DNA from: Juglans regia
Taxonomy: Eukaryota > Streptophyta > Magnoliopsida > Fagales > Juglandaceae
Direction: 5' to 3'
Assembly (NCBI RefSeq): GCF_001411555.2
Contig: NC_049916.1
Span: 2,108,001-2,172,000 of the forward strand
DNA: 64,000 nucleotides
Part shown: in pieces, positions 1 through 11,395 of the stretch
How the letters are laid out: every line of letters begins with the position of its first letter
How positions within the stretch are numbered: position 1 is the stretch's first letter
Notes under the pieces: model-generated
Told to the model about the DNA's origin: nothing
Databases searched by the model: none
The model's input: the letters and a program-made list of their open reading frames with translations, nothing else
Made by a program: the position numbers and the translations under genes

Positions 1-726
1 AACACTATGTTACAAAATAACATGACTTGACATGGTACGTGAGATTATAAAGCTCTTTTTATTGTCAGGTTAGATGTAACGTGCCATTATAAACCACGTC
101 AGTTTATATAAGTTTTGCTTTATATTGTCTATGTAGACCTAGCACTTCTCTAAAATTGCTTGGTAGACGTAAAATTTTGTCCCAGTGGAAAAAGTTATTT
201 AGATCCCATACCAAAAGGAGGTTAGCATACCTGGTATTTTCTTGCCAATTGTATGAGAATTACATTAAAGCCTATTAAGAAAGTACTTTCGTATTGCTTA
301 TCGAGATATTTGTTGTAACTTGTCACACAGAACAGGAAGGGAACTTAAAAATAATGCAGCAAAATGTGTTTATTTTTATTTTTTATTTTGCAGCAAAATG
401 TATAATTCTGTAGGTTAGGTAAAAATCGTGTATATAATGTTTTCTTTTTAAAACTGGTTCGAGATGAGGAACTGAATCGTATGATCTAGTTAGCCCTGAA
501 AAAACTGGTGCTTTGGGGTGGTGAGTAGACAGAGATATAAATAAATAGGTAAAGAACATAAATGTAATGGCATTGAATGACCTAAAGGGTTGAGAACCTG
601 ACGGGTCTACACAAAGCATCAATTAAGAAATCATTTGGTATTTGTATCTTTTGCTTGCCATTTAAATAAAAGTATTTTGGTCTATACAGTAGCCATCGTT
701 TAATTTCAGCTTCTTCTTGTTTGCAG

Positions 727-823
727 TGGTGCACTGACACATTCTGTAAAAGCACTCGACATCTCCCTCAAAATTGATACAGAGTTGGCCCTTCTAGTTG
801 GAAGGCGTACAAAACGAGCATGA
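727..823 (+). CDS. Possible 3'-terminal exon of a gene extending left of the window
   Basis: A pyrimidine-rich tract ending in TTTGCAG at 720-726 could be a splice acceptor. In one frame the next 97 bases read [20 protein letters not shown] and continue to ...LVGRRTKRA followed by TGA at 821-823. An AATAAA-like sequence (CAATAAAAG) lies near 914-922, where a 3' UTR signal would be expected. A second acceptor (TTTCAG, about 20 bases upstream) is also in frame. A short candidate upstream exon (186-221) sits between CCCAG and a GTTAGC donor, with a compatible phase. I do not recognise the protein. The lysine- and arginine-rich end and the lack of stops are suggestive but the piece is short, so this could be chance. 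Confidence 0.3.
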
Positions 824-1390
824 GTGTCCCCCTTTTTCTTGTCAATGCAGTCAAATTCAACTGCTGCCTACTGGTAACCTTTGACAGTCTGTCATTGTTG
901 TTTAAGAGAGAGACAATAAAAGGGAAGAGGCACTGATGATACAAAGATATGGACAGCATGCAGGTGTGAATTTGAGTGTTTTTCCTTCCGGATTTTACTT
1001 TTTGTTGACACGAGATGAATTCTTGGCTTTCACTCATTTGTCAAAAAGTTTCTTGAATTTTCAATTTTTTCTTTTTATTTCTTGAATTCTCAAAACTTTG
1101 CAATTTTGACATTCCATCTGGTATCCCTTGTTCTTGTTTTCTATTTATAAGTAAATTTTTATTGATATAAGAGACATCGCCCAAGTACATGGTAGTATAC
1201 ACTGAACATGTCTAATTACATCTAAGTATTAGTGAGAGATACAAGCAAATCATGAAGGTTGTCTGTATTACGAATAAATAGCCGAAACCCAGGATGGTAA
1301 AGTATCGTAAAAATATCGCTTCAGCTCATTTGAAGAATGCTCCATGTCTTCAAAGCATTTCTTGTTTCACTCCAGCCACAAGCACTACAT

Positions 1391-2601
1391 AGTTAGGGGT
1401 GTAACCGGTCAGATACGGTTTTTGACAAAATTTAGCACCAAATTAGTATGTACCGATTTTGTATTTTTAAAAATCAATTACACACTGGTTATCCTCCTAA
1501 ACCAGTATCTCCGATTTTACCAGTTTCGGTCTGGTTTTAATAAAATACAAATTTGTCATAAAAATCTGTTTAAAAAAAAGAGAAACTGCTTTAAAAAAAT
1601 ATGTTTTATTAAAAATCTGTTACTATTTACAAAAATCTGCTTTATAAAAACAATCTGCTACGTAAAACAAAAAATCTGCTATAAAACAAAAACTGAAAAC
1701 AGAAATCTGTTGTAAAAAAAAAAAAATACTGCTATAAGCCTATAAATATTACTGCTACAAAAATTAGAAACAAAAAATTTGCAATAAAAATGAAATTCTT
1801 TTATGAAATAAAATAAGTTCAAAAGTTTAAATTACAAATCCAAAAGTCCAACTATATTAGTATTAGTATTAATATAACTATATTAGTATTAGTATATATA
1901 TTAGTGAAAGTTATAGTGATTACTGATTAGTATAATTATATATTAGTATTTTTTATAGGCAAATAGTGATTTTAATTTAGTATAACTATATAATAGTATT
2001 AGTATAACTATATAAATAGTATTAGTATTACTATATCACTATAGTATCATATACTGATATAGTGATATAGTAGTATAACTATTAGTATAACTACTAATAC
2101 TATAATGATTTATATAATTCTTTATATATAGACTTAAAGTGGATTACTAATACTAATATTATTATTATTATGACATAAAATGTAATTAATATACTAATGT
2201 ATATTTGTTTTACTAATGTATTATGTATTTATCAAAATGAATATGTTGAGATTCAAGTATTTATTAGGCCATAAAATGTTATTAATATATATATTTTATT
2301 TTTAAAGCATATGATCAAATAAAATTTCATGTTTAAGATTAAGATTTTATGTTATAAATTATAATAACGTTATTTTATATATAATTATAATTTATATTAT
2401 ATATATATATTATATATAAATTTTATATAATATTAAAAAAATTAATTTAAAATATATAATATAGTGAACTGGTCTGGTCCTAAAAAGCATAGAACTGAAA
2501 CCGGACTGGTATAAGTCGGTTTTGGAATTAAAGGAACTAGTTCTAGACCGGTTCCACTTGTTTGAGCGGGTCTGATCCGATTTTTCGGTTAATTTTTACA
2601 C
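1391..2601. mobile_element. hAT-like non-autonomous element inserted in the LINE
   Basis: The element starts AGTTAGGGGTGTAACCGGT and ends ...AATTTTTACACC, so the ends are a degenerate inverted pair with the TAGGGGTGTAA signature common in plant hAT MITEs. The flanks are CACTACAT (1383-1390) and CAATACAT (2602-2609), an 8-bp target duplication with one mismatch. The interrupted LINE protein resumes on the other side (HCI...| CLW), which fixes both borders. The interior is very AT-rich, with many TAGTATTAG-like repeats (about 1855-2110), and has no coding capacity. Confidence 0.7.
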
Positions 2602-4090
2602 CAATACATGTAATGCAATGAGGGATCATTCTCCACACAACGACAATGTGGGCATTTCTCCCAATACTTGTCCAGCAGCACATAATATCCCTAACTCTTC
2701 CAGGCATAACCCATACCACCCCTATTCTATTAAAGATCTCATTCCATAAACACTGGGCCACCTCACAATGTAACAAAAGATGATCTAGTAGATCGTTCCC
2801 CATCACTCTTGCACATAAAACACCAATATGAAATAATGAGACCACATTTTCTTAGATTATTTAAGGTGAGAATCTGCCAAAGAGATGTAGTTGAAACAAA
2901 GAAAGTAATCTTGGAAGGTACCTTGCACTTCTAGATAGCCTTCCAAGGATATCTATGATCATTAGAAAATCCCAAGAGAGCCTTGTAGAAGGAGCGCACC
3001 AAGAATTTTTTATTTCCACTCAGATTCCACAAAAGCTTATCCCCCATCTCATTGCCAATCAACATTGCATATAATGAATCAAAGAAATTAGCAAACATAT
3101 CCAACTCCCAATCTTGATCAATTCTAAAAAATCTCACATTTCAATGGACAACACCATTAGATAGTACCAATAAATCAGACAAAACAACCTCTTTGTCACA
3201 AGAAATTTAGTAAAGCAAAGGAAACACCTACTTTAGAGCCCTTTCTCCGCACCACACATCATGCCAAAAGTAAACACTATTGTCTCTTCCAATTGCAAAT
3301 TTGAAAAACTGAGAGAATCTTCCCCATCGAGCTTTTATGTTTTTCCACAATCCCACGCCATGTATCCCCCTAACTTCATTAGAGCTCCAACCTCCCCCCC
3401 CCCCCCCCCCAAAAAAAAAAAGTACTCTCATACTTGGAATCTATGACTTCTCTCCACCAGCCCTCTTCTTCTCTATGATACCTCTACAACCATTTTCCCA
3501 AAAGTGCTTTGTTGAAGACCTTTACATTGCACAGCCTAACCCAACACATGGTATTGGTGAGCAAACTTTATCTCAATTCACAAGATGGAACTTAGTTTCC
3601 TCCCCCATGCCTCTCCAAAGAAAGTTTCGAAAACTTTCTCAATAAGAGAGGCCACACTTGCAAGTAGCGGAAATAAAGATAGAAAATAAGTAGGGAGGTT
3701 AGATAAAGTGCTCTTAATGAGAGTTAATCTAACACCCTTGGACAAATATATCATTTTCCACCCAGTCAATCTTCTTCTAATTTTTTCTAACACACCATCC
3801 CAAAAAGATTTTGACTTGAAAGCAGCCCCAATGGAAGACCAAGGTAGTTTAGGGGCAGTGAAGCAATCTTTCAACCCAAAATAGTTGGCAAGCCCTGAGT
3901 AACGTTCACACCATCCACAAGAACCATTTCAGACTTCAAGAGATTTTCCCTCAAGCTTGAAACCGCTTCAAAGCAAAGTACTACAACCCTCATAGAAATA
4001 GTATGTGAGATATAGTAACACTTCCCATAGAAAATCTAGCAATAAAGCCTCCATTAAAAGCTACCTTCAACATATGACTCGATGCTAGTT
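2602..4090 (-). pseudogene. LINE ORF2 fragment: RT C-terminal part and zf-RVT
   Basis: On the minus strand this piece reads MLKVAFNGGF then SHIL (3.95-4.08 kb), then the post-palm region with [20 protein letters not shown] (3578-3874), later motifs (2931-3137), and the zinc-knuckle motif DHLLLHC with a following W (2543-2845). This order is standard for plant L1 ORF2. The FADD catalytic motif is missing because of a small deletion between SHIL and the ALKRF region. A homopolymer run around 3393-3420 separates two frames. Confidence 0.75.
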
Positions 4091-4094
4091 AGAG

Positions 4095-6631
4095 AGACCA
4101 TTTGAGGATAATGAGGTTTATTAGGTGGTTTGTGGGATGGTTAAAGATAAAGCCCAGCCCCGGGCTAGATGGTTTTTTTATAACATTTTTTTCAAGTTTG
4201 TTGGGATGTTGTGGAAAAATATGTGTTGCGGGTTTTTTTAGGAATTTTATTCTTATGACAAGTTTGAGAAGTCTCTTAATGCCACATTTATTTCCCTCAT
4301 TCCTAAGATAGTCGGGGCCTCTGAGTTGAAGTATTTTAGCCCTATTAGCCTTGTAAGAGGGATTTTTAAGATAAATTCAAAGATGCTTGCTCATCGTATG
4401 AGTACGGTGATGGAGAAAATTATTTTTAAACCCCAAAATGCTTTTGTTCGGGGTAGGAAAATACTTGATTTGGTGCTGATTGCTAATGAATGTCTTGATA
4501 GTCATTTGAGGGAAGGTGTTGCTGGTGTTATTTATAAGCTGGATATGGAAAAGACGTATGATCACATGATTTGAGACTTCCTTTTCTACATGCTTGGGAG
4601 ATGTGGATTTGGAGGGAAGTGGTGTGCATGGATTAGACATTGTGTCTCTACTGCTCGATTTTCAGTGTTAGTTGATGGAAATCCTTGTGATTTTTTCCAT
4701 AGCTCACGCGGTTTGAGACAAGGGGACCCATTATCATCTTTCCTCTTTATCATTATCATGGAAGCTTTGAGTCGAATGGTGGAGGTTGCTTTGGGTGTGG
4801 GTTTCCTATCTAGTTTTTCGGTGGAAAATGCTAATGATGGTTTTATCACTCTGTCTCATTTTCTTTTTGCAGATGATTTACTTATTTTTTGTTGTGCTGA
4901 TTGTGGGCATATTCAAACCTTAAGGGCTGTATTATTATGCTTGAAATTGTATCAGGCCTAAAGGTGAAGTTGTATTATGCTGATCGGAGTTGGCTCTAAT
5001 AGGGGAGGTGTGAAGTATTACCTGTTTGGCGGATCTATTGGGTTGTAAAATTGCTTTTTTACCTATGAAATGTCTTGGCTTTCCTTTGGGGGCGTCGTTT
5101 AAGGCTAAGTCCATATAGGATGAGGTAGTTGAGAAGATTGAGAAAATTTTGGCGGGCTGGAAGTGATTATATTTATCTAAAGGAGGTAGAATTACTCTTA
5201 TTAAAAGTACTATTTCTAATCTCCCAACTTATTATCTATCCTTATTTCCATTGCCTGCAGGGGTGGTAAACTGGATTGAAAGATTATTTCGTACTTTTTT
5301 GTGAGGTAGAATGTGTGAGGAGACTAACTTTCACCTTGTTAGTTGGAATAGAGTTTGTATTCCTATTTCAAATGGAGGTCTGAGAGTTCGAAATTTGAGA
5401 AGTTTCAACAAGACATTATTGGAAAAATGGTTGTGGAGGTATCAGTTGGAAGGGGAGTCATTGTGGAGGGAGGTTATAGATCAGAAATATGATAGTGATT
5501 GGGGGGTTGGTGTTCTAAAGAGGCAAGGAGGCTTCTTGTGTTAGTCTTTGGAAATTTATTAGGAAGGGCTGTGAGATTTTTGTTAATCATATAAATTTTG
5601 TTGTTGGTGAGGGTTCCAGGATCCATTTTTGGCTTGATGTTTGGTGTGGTGATCGAGCTCTTTTTAGTACGTTTTCGGTTATTTTTCGTTTGGCAACCAA
5701 TCAGAAGGCTACAATTGCTGATTTGTTAAATTGTTCCAATGGATCACTGCAATGGGATGTTTGTTTAACAAGAAATGTATAGGACTAGGAAATTGATGAG
5801 GTTTCCGATTTTTTCAGCTTCTTACACTCACTTGGGACTGGGGGTAATGAGAGGGATAAAATGATATGGAAGCATATGGGCAGTAAAAAGTTTTTGGTAC
5901 AATCTTACTATAAGGCGTTGATTGTTCAGCATTGTTTTCCTTTTCCTTGGAAGAGTATTTAGAGGTCACATTTTCCTTCCAAAGTCATTTTTTTTTCATA
6001 TGGACAACACTACTCAAGAATATTTTGACCATCGATAATTTGAGAAAGCACAATTTTATTGTTATGGAGTGGTGTTTCATGTGTAAGAAAAATGAGAAAT
6101 ATGTGGATCATTTACTTTTGCACTGTGAGATGGCAAAGACACTATGGGATGGTGTTTTTAGTAAAGTTGGGACGACGACTTTGGTGCTGCCTATGAAAGT
6201 AGTGGGTTTACTTGCGTGTTGGCTTGGATTGCAAAGTTCTTCTCAAGTGGCTTTTGTGTGGAAGATGGTTCATTTGTGTTTCATGTGGTATATTTGGTGA
6301 GAAAAGAACGAGAGATGTTTTAATAATAAGGAGCGCACTATGGATGAAATCTGGAAGTTCTTTGTGTTTTCTTTACTTAAATGGTTTTCAGCTATAGTGC
6401 TTAATGGAGATTCAGCTCATGATTTTCTGTTTTGGTTTTTCTTCTTTATAGAATGTAATTATGTGTTTTCTTTTGTATACTTCCTATATGCATAAAATGT
6501 AATTAAATGTTTTCTTTTGTAATTAGGTGTTTTTTTTCTTTATAGAATGTAATTAGGTGTTTTCTTTTGTTTTGATTTTTTTTCGATGAATAAAATTATT
6601 TTTCACGTATATAAAAAAAATAAAAAAAAAC
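4095..6631 (+). mobile_element. 5'-truncated L1-type LINE, plus strand, with poly(A) tail
   Basis: This piece begins inside the reverse transcriptase (GMVKDKA.P...LDGF at about 4130-4175). It continues through [46 protein letters not shown] and the catalytic box FADD (about 4867-4880), then the zf-RVT motif DHLLLHCEMAKTLW (6098-6150). It ends in a terminal TGAATAAAATT and a short A-rich tail at 6611-6630. Stops at 4572-4574 and 4960 and several frameshifts show that it is inactive. It lies inside the minus-strand LINE: the host LINE reads GVDPLSPLLFVI up to 6632 and resumes near 4090. I found no convincing target-site duplication, so a small deletion may have accompanied insertion. Confidence 0.8.
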
Positions 6632-8073
6632 AATGACAAACAACAAAGGGGAAAGGGGATCCACTCCTAATCCTTTAGGACTGTTAAAAAATCATTCCGA
6701 TGCTGCATTCACCAAAATCGAATAATGACCCGTAGTTATACAATGCCTAATCCATGAAGTCTATCTATTTCCAAATTCGGACCTCCCACGTAAATAATAC
6801 CGAAAATTTCAATTAATCTGGTCATAGGCCTTTTCCATGTCCAACTTGCACAAAAGTCTGGATGTACCCTCCTTGATTCTACAATCTTGGGATTCATTGG
6901 TAATCAACATTGAATCCAAGATTTGTCTCCCCTTCACAAATGCATTTTGAGATTTTGATATAATACTACTCATAACTTTACTCATGTGATTAACAAATAC
7001 ATTTGAGATAAGCTTATACGCCCCATTAATGAGACTAATAGGCCGAAAATTTTTCACATCCACTACCCTAACTTTCTTAAGGATAAGAGCAATAAAAGAG
7101 ACATTAATGCATCTTTTGAGTTTACCAAAGGTTCCTGAAAACCTCCATAATATCCTCCCACACCACATCCCAACAATCACGAAAAAAGGCCATCGAAAAC
7201 CCATCTGGCCTCGGGACTTTATCCTTGGTCATCCTACGAATCACTCTAAGAAGCTCCTCTGATTCAAAAGGTCTCTCCAACCACAAAGATCTTACTTGAT
7301 CAATATTCTCAATAGGCATACCATCGAGTTTGGGTCTCCATGGGGATTTTTATCAAGTAGGTCTTTGTAGAAATTAACAATACGATTCTTAATATCATCA
7401 TAATCATAGTAAACATGTCCTCTTCAGCCAAAGGGCTATTGAATTTTGTCTCTATGAGATTTCCTCCATTAGTAACACCTTCTCTAGCTCCAAAGTGATA
7501 ACTAATTTCCTGCAAGAATTCTCCTCAGAAAGAGGAGCGCTTACCTTCCTTTCCTCCAAGTCCTTTAATTCCTCCAAAAGAGACATTTTTTTACTATTAA
7601 TGTGTCTGAAGACTTCAACAATCCACCTCTTCAAATCCCTCTTCAGTGCTTTCAATTTCTAATCAGGATAAAGTTGTGTGAACTCTCTAAAGAATGTGAG
7701 GACCACCACGATTGCATTTTCTCCACAAAACTCTCAACTTTCAGCCACGTATTTTCAAACTTAAAGTATTTTTTACCCTCGTGAATGCCTCCACAATCCA
7801 GTACAATAGGGAAACAGTTTGAGCAAACTCTATCCAATCTCTTCTATAGTAAGGTAGAGTAATGTACCTCCCATGAAGGAGACACAAAAAAATATGTCCA
7901 AACGAGACCACGCCTGATTGTTAGAGCAAGTGTGCACACCACCAACAAGTGGTAAGTCCACCAGACCCATATCAAAAATAAGTTCAGAAAACTCATTCAT
8001 TGTCTGACTATGCCACACCTCTCCTGATCTTTAACTAGGAAACCTAATGATATTAAAATCGCCGCCAATACAT
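6632..8073 (-). pseudogene. LINE ORF2 fragment: endonuclease C-terminus and RT N-terminus
   Basis: Read on the minus strand from 8073: CIGGDFNIIRFPS, then FSELIFDMGLVDLPLVGG (8018-7830), a linker region (7837-7452), the RT entry motif TKDKVPRPDGFSMAFFRDCW (7319-7122), FRPISLINGAYKLISNVF, KSQNAFVKGRQILDSMLIT and KLDMEKAYD (7204-6809). It ends with LGVDPLSPLLFVI just before the poly(A) tail of the plus-strand LINE. The endonuclease motif GGDFN and the RT motifs identify it. Several in-frame stops make it non-functional. Confidence 0.8.
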
Positions 8074-8718
8074 GGGTGGGCAGTGGGGGCCTGCACCCCA
8101 CTACCCTTCCCTCGTTTGCCCCGCCCACTCATGCGGGGGCAAGCTGATCCCAGCAGGGCTCCGCCCCACGGCTGGGAAGTATATATATATATAAATATAT
8201 ATTTATATAACTAAATTGCATATATTTGTATACAATTTGTTAAAGATTTGAAGTTGTATTCATTTCATTACATTGCCTTGGCCTCCTATGCCAACTTTTG
8301 TGTAGGAGGTGAATGCAATACAATAGTCATACTTAAGCAATGTGAGACTATTGTATGGTTACTGTATTGCCTTAGCCTCATATATTAAGGTTGGTCTATG
8401 AGACCAAAGCAATGCAATGAAGTGAATACAACTGTAATGAATTTAAAAACTATGTTATTAGTTTTTAAATTTTGTTTATATTTACAAATTTTAATTTACA
8501 ATTTAAGTTATGTGATAATTTGGGCTCAAAAAAATATTTTTGGACCCATAAATAGTTTATAGGCCCAATGGGCCATGGGTAGAATTGGATTGGGCGAGGG
8601 GCGGGGCGAATGGGGTGTTCGACCCTGCCCCCCGGCATCGGACCAGGGGGCCCTGTCCCTGCCTCCTAGGAGTGGGGAAGGATTCACCCCGCCCTACAGC
8701 ATGCTGATAGCACCCCTA
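8074..8718. mobile_element. GC-capped hAT-like MITE inserted in the LINE endonuclease
   Basis: The ends are GC-rich (GGGTGGGCAGTGGGGGC on the left; the right end, read inverted, is TAGGGGTGCTATC), while the centre is AT-rich. The flanks are CAATACAT (8066-8073) and CAATACAC (8719-8726), an 8-bp duplication with one mismatch. The LINE protein is cut inside the W-C-I-G-G-D-F-N motif, and the two halves join when the element is removed. Internally, the segments around 8265-8345 and 8380-8430 are imperfect inverted copies of each other. No coding capacity; the open frame at 8575-9000 is produced by GC-rich sequence. Confidence 0.65.
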
Positions 8719-9133
8719 CAATACACCACAGTAAGTTCCACTAACTGCCCCATTAACTCCTCCCATAATACCTTCCTACGTGTGTCCACGTTCAGCGCAT
8801 ACACACCAACGAAAGCCCAACAAAAATCATCCTCCACTTTTTTAAACGAACACGCTTCTATATACTTTCTAGCACACTCCTCAATAGACTCAACCACCCT
8901 CGAGTCCCACATAATTAGGATGCTCCCAGATGCTTCCTCAATGGCAAGATATACCCAGCTCACAAATGGACATCCCCAAATGCTAGTGATGAAGCTATGA
9001 TCCATAAATTTCATCTTAGTTTCTTGCAAACAATAATATCCAACTTACATTGATGTAAAAGATTCTTCACCCGTGTATGCTTATTGGGATAATTAAGATC
9101 CCATATGTTCCAAGAAAGAATTCTAGGCTTCAT
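8719..9133 (-). pseudogene. LINE ORF2 start: AP endonuclease N-terminus
   Basis: On the minus strand from the ATG at 9133: MKPRILSWN then NYPNKHTRVKNLL, KLDIIVC, then a frameshift to QETKMKFMD (9029), GCPFVSWV, GSILIMWDS and WAFVGVYALN (to 8719). This is the usual beginning of plant L1 ORF2 endonucleases (SWN.RG, LQETK and GVY motifs). The catalytic glutamate of QETK survives, but a frameshift and stops precede it. I cannot place the 5' end of the element beyond 9133. Confidence 0.7.
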
Positions 9134-11395
9134 AGGGAGAAATAGCCTTTCACTTGGATCTTCTTTTGCTTGTACTCCCCTCCCATCTGCATATATTGTA
9201 ATGTGTTTAAGTTAGAAGTTAATAAGGGGTGGGAAAAATTGGAAAAAATCCCTAGTGGGAGAGAGAGATGGATACATAAAGTGGATTTACAACATTTATT
9301 GATTTTGTGTGAGTTTTTTGGGCATGCTCAATAAATGCTATGGGGTCTATTTCATGTGTCTATCTCTTTCTCACTTAAAACTTTTAAGTTTAGGCAAGAA
9401 CAACAAGAAAATTAGATCTGTAAAAATATGCAGGAGACATAGGACAAAGACATTTCTTGGTATTTATTTTCATATCACTCAAATTCGCACCTGCATGGAG
9501 AATATATATCCCTCCATATGTTTTTCAATTATATATCTAAATGTATTGTATATGGGCAGAAGTAGCCCAAAAGAGTTGGCTATTGTTGCTTTGCTTCCGC
9601 TTCCTTGTTGCAACATCAAAGCTTGTTGAATGTTGCACAAACTTCTCAATCCACCTTGTTGACTGCACACCTTAGACCACGCAGATGGAAGCAAAAGAAG
9701 CAATCATTTTCCTTGTAAAGAAGGCAGGCGCCTCAAAGTCAATAAACCATGAGACCGGGCCATTCTTGTGATCTCGTTTCACCTAATTAATTTCATCCAT
9801 TCTTTTCCCTTTTTTTTTTTTTTTTTGGGTTTCGCTTTACTGTTCTAATTGTTCATGGGTGATTCTTGGAACTCACACCCTTCCTTCTGAACACAAGTTA
9901 ATTTTTAATAGATCCATTTGGTTATATATATAAATGAAAGTTAATAATGATCATTCTGAAGTCGTTGCAAAAAGGTATAGATCACTGTAAGCTCTTTTAT
10001 TTCAGAATCCATCCATCAACTTGTTTGTACCATTTTTCAAAAGAAAAGAAGAAGAAGAAGAAGAAGAAGAAGAAATAGCTTGTTCCATGTACATATATAA
10101 CTACCATGCACGCAATACACAAAAGTATTTTGTGTTCCGGTATTTGGTGTCTCCTCTAATTGGAGAAATATTAAAAACTTGAGTCGATCGGGAGCTCGTC
10201 ATGTACTTGTGATAAGCTGTGAAGAAGCCACAGGTATTTGAATTTCTCCTTCGATTGGCATAAAACTCACTCGCTTCTGCAAGTTTGAGCATCCAAAACA
10301 AAGAATGATCAGTTATGTCCTTGCCTACTTTGATCATATAAACAGATATAACATAAGGTCAACATCATATATAATAATATGAAAGGGAAAAGCAACATTT
10401 CAAACTGAAGAAGAGTAACGTTAGATATAACTTTAACGTGGGTTTTATTTGTGCCTCATTTTCTTTATTAGTGCCTACTTTTTCTTAAAGAAAACGTGTG
10501 GAGTTTGCACATCCTAAAAGAAAATAAATTATTTTGGTCAAATCAAAATTCATACAACTCTAAATAAAATGCAAGTAAATCTCCTTTATTCACTTTTGTC
10601 GATGTTTATACTCTTCTTGATATTAGGATCTCTCTCTCAATATTGGTTTTTAGGTTTTGTAATTAACCGAATAATGTAAATACAGTATTCTTCTCTCATA
10701 AATTGAGGACTATTTATAAAATTACAGGGTACCTCTTTCAATAAATAAATAAATAAATAAAAAACACTCACCTTATTATACACATAATAGTCAACGGCTT
10801 AATAAACGTGCATTAACATGATCTGTTTTCATGTTTTCAATAGAAGAACAAAAGAAACTGAAAAACTGAGTAAATTGGTCGAGTCAAGCCGTCATCTTTA
10901 ATATTTTTCAGACCGGATTGAATTATAGAGGCCTGGGAAGTATATATACGACTTGGGAAGCTCATTCCATCTAGTTTACTTTGTAGAAAATTTCAAACAG
11001 GCCACCGGCCATTAATTGATAGGCGGCTCGAGTACTCGAGCACGCAAAGAATGAAAAAAAATTAACTTTTCTATACAGAAAGATAATGAGAACAAGCTAT
11101 AACTTGGATTAGCTTAAATGGATTATTGCTGAAAGTCATTAAAGTAATTCCCCAACCCCAAAACATGAAGCCACATTTTAAATAATTCAAAGCAAAATAG
11201 GCCAGCCGTATAAAATTGTGTTTTCGGTATTCATATACTTGGATTTAGATAAATGTGGAGCTGGCCTTAACTTGTTGGTACGTACATGGAATTTTATGAT
11301 TCCAAGTACGGCTCAAAGTTGGTCATGACATACAAACAAGCCAAAATGTCAAGTAAATCAGTTGAACATGATGGCATGAAAATCGGATGAGTGTC
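9134..11395. other. Intergenic region upstream of nothing recognisable; contains an (AAG)n tract
   Basis: No convincing gene. There is a trinucleotide run (AAG)n at about 10041-10074, a poly-T run near 9810-9826 and an ATAAATAAATA run near 10742-10760. A minus-strand open frame at 10101-10337 (LAEASEFYANRRRNSNTCGF... in its first half) has a protein-like composition and a possible acceptor (AACTTGCAG), but I do not recognise it and found no neighbouring exons. The segment 11050-11395 is the 3' flank of the PADRE gene. Confidence 0.4.
10101..10337 (-). pseudogene. Unrecognised protein-like open frame (possible exon or gene fragment)
   Basis: A 79-codon frame reading ...LKLAEASEFYANRRRNSN then TCGFFTAYHKYMTSSRS. 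The composition looks coding rather than like AT-rich noise. A pyrimidine tract with TTGCAG just before the AEASEF segment could be a splice acceptor, which would make the true exon shorter (roughly 10101-10278). No second exon was found, and I cannot assign a family. It may be a decayed gene fragment. Confidence 0.2.

Larger units (their letters stand above)
1140..9133 (-). mobile_element. Degenerate L1-type LINE, minus strand, split by three nested insertions
   Basis: One non-LTR retrotransposon can be followed through four pieces on the minus strand. 9133 to 8719 holds the start of ORF2 (MKPRILSWN, endonuclease). 8073 to 6632 holds the rest of the endonuclease (GGDFN; WSRLD-like) and the first half of the reverse transcriptase (KDKVPRPDGF, FRPISLI, QNAFVKGRQI, CKLDMEKAYD), ending at the region equivalent to QGDPLSPLLF. 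About 4090 to 2602 holds the second half of the reverse transcriptase and the Cys/His zf-RVT region (DHLLLHC). 1390 to 1140 holds the remaining C-terminus and a 3' end with AATAAA. Where an insertion interrupts, the protein motif continues on the far side. Many stops, frameshifts and an internal deletion around the catalytic FADD box (3.9-4.05 kb) show it is dead. A poly-C/poly-A run near 3393-3420 also breaks it. Confidence 0.8.

Noticed and set aside
8575..9000. Plus-strand 141-residue frame
   Set aside because: It crosses the border between the GC-rich MITE and the antisense strand of the LINE endonuclease; no protein family features.
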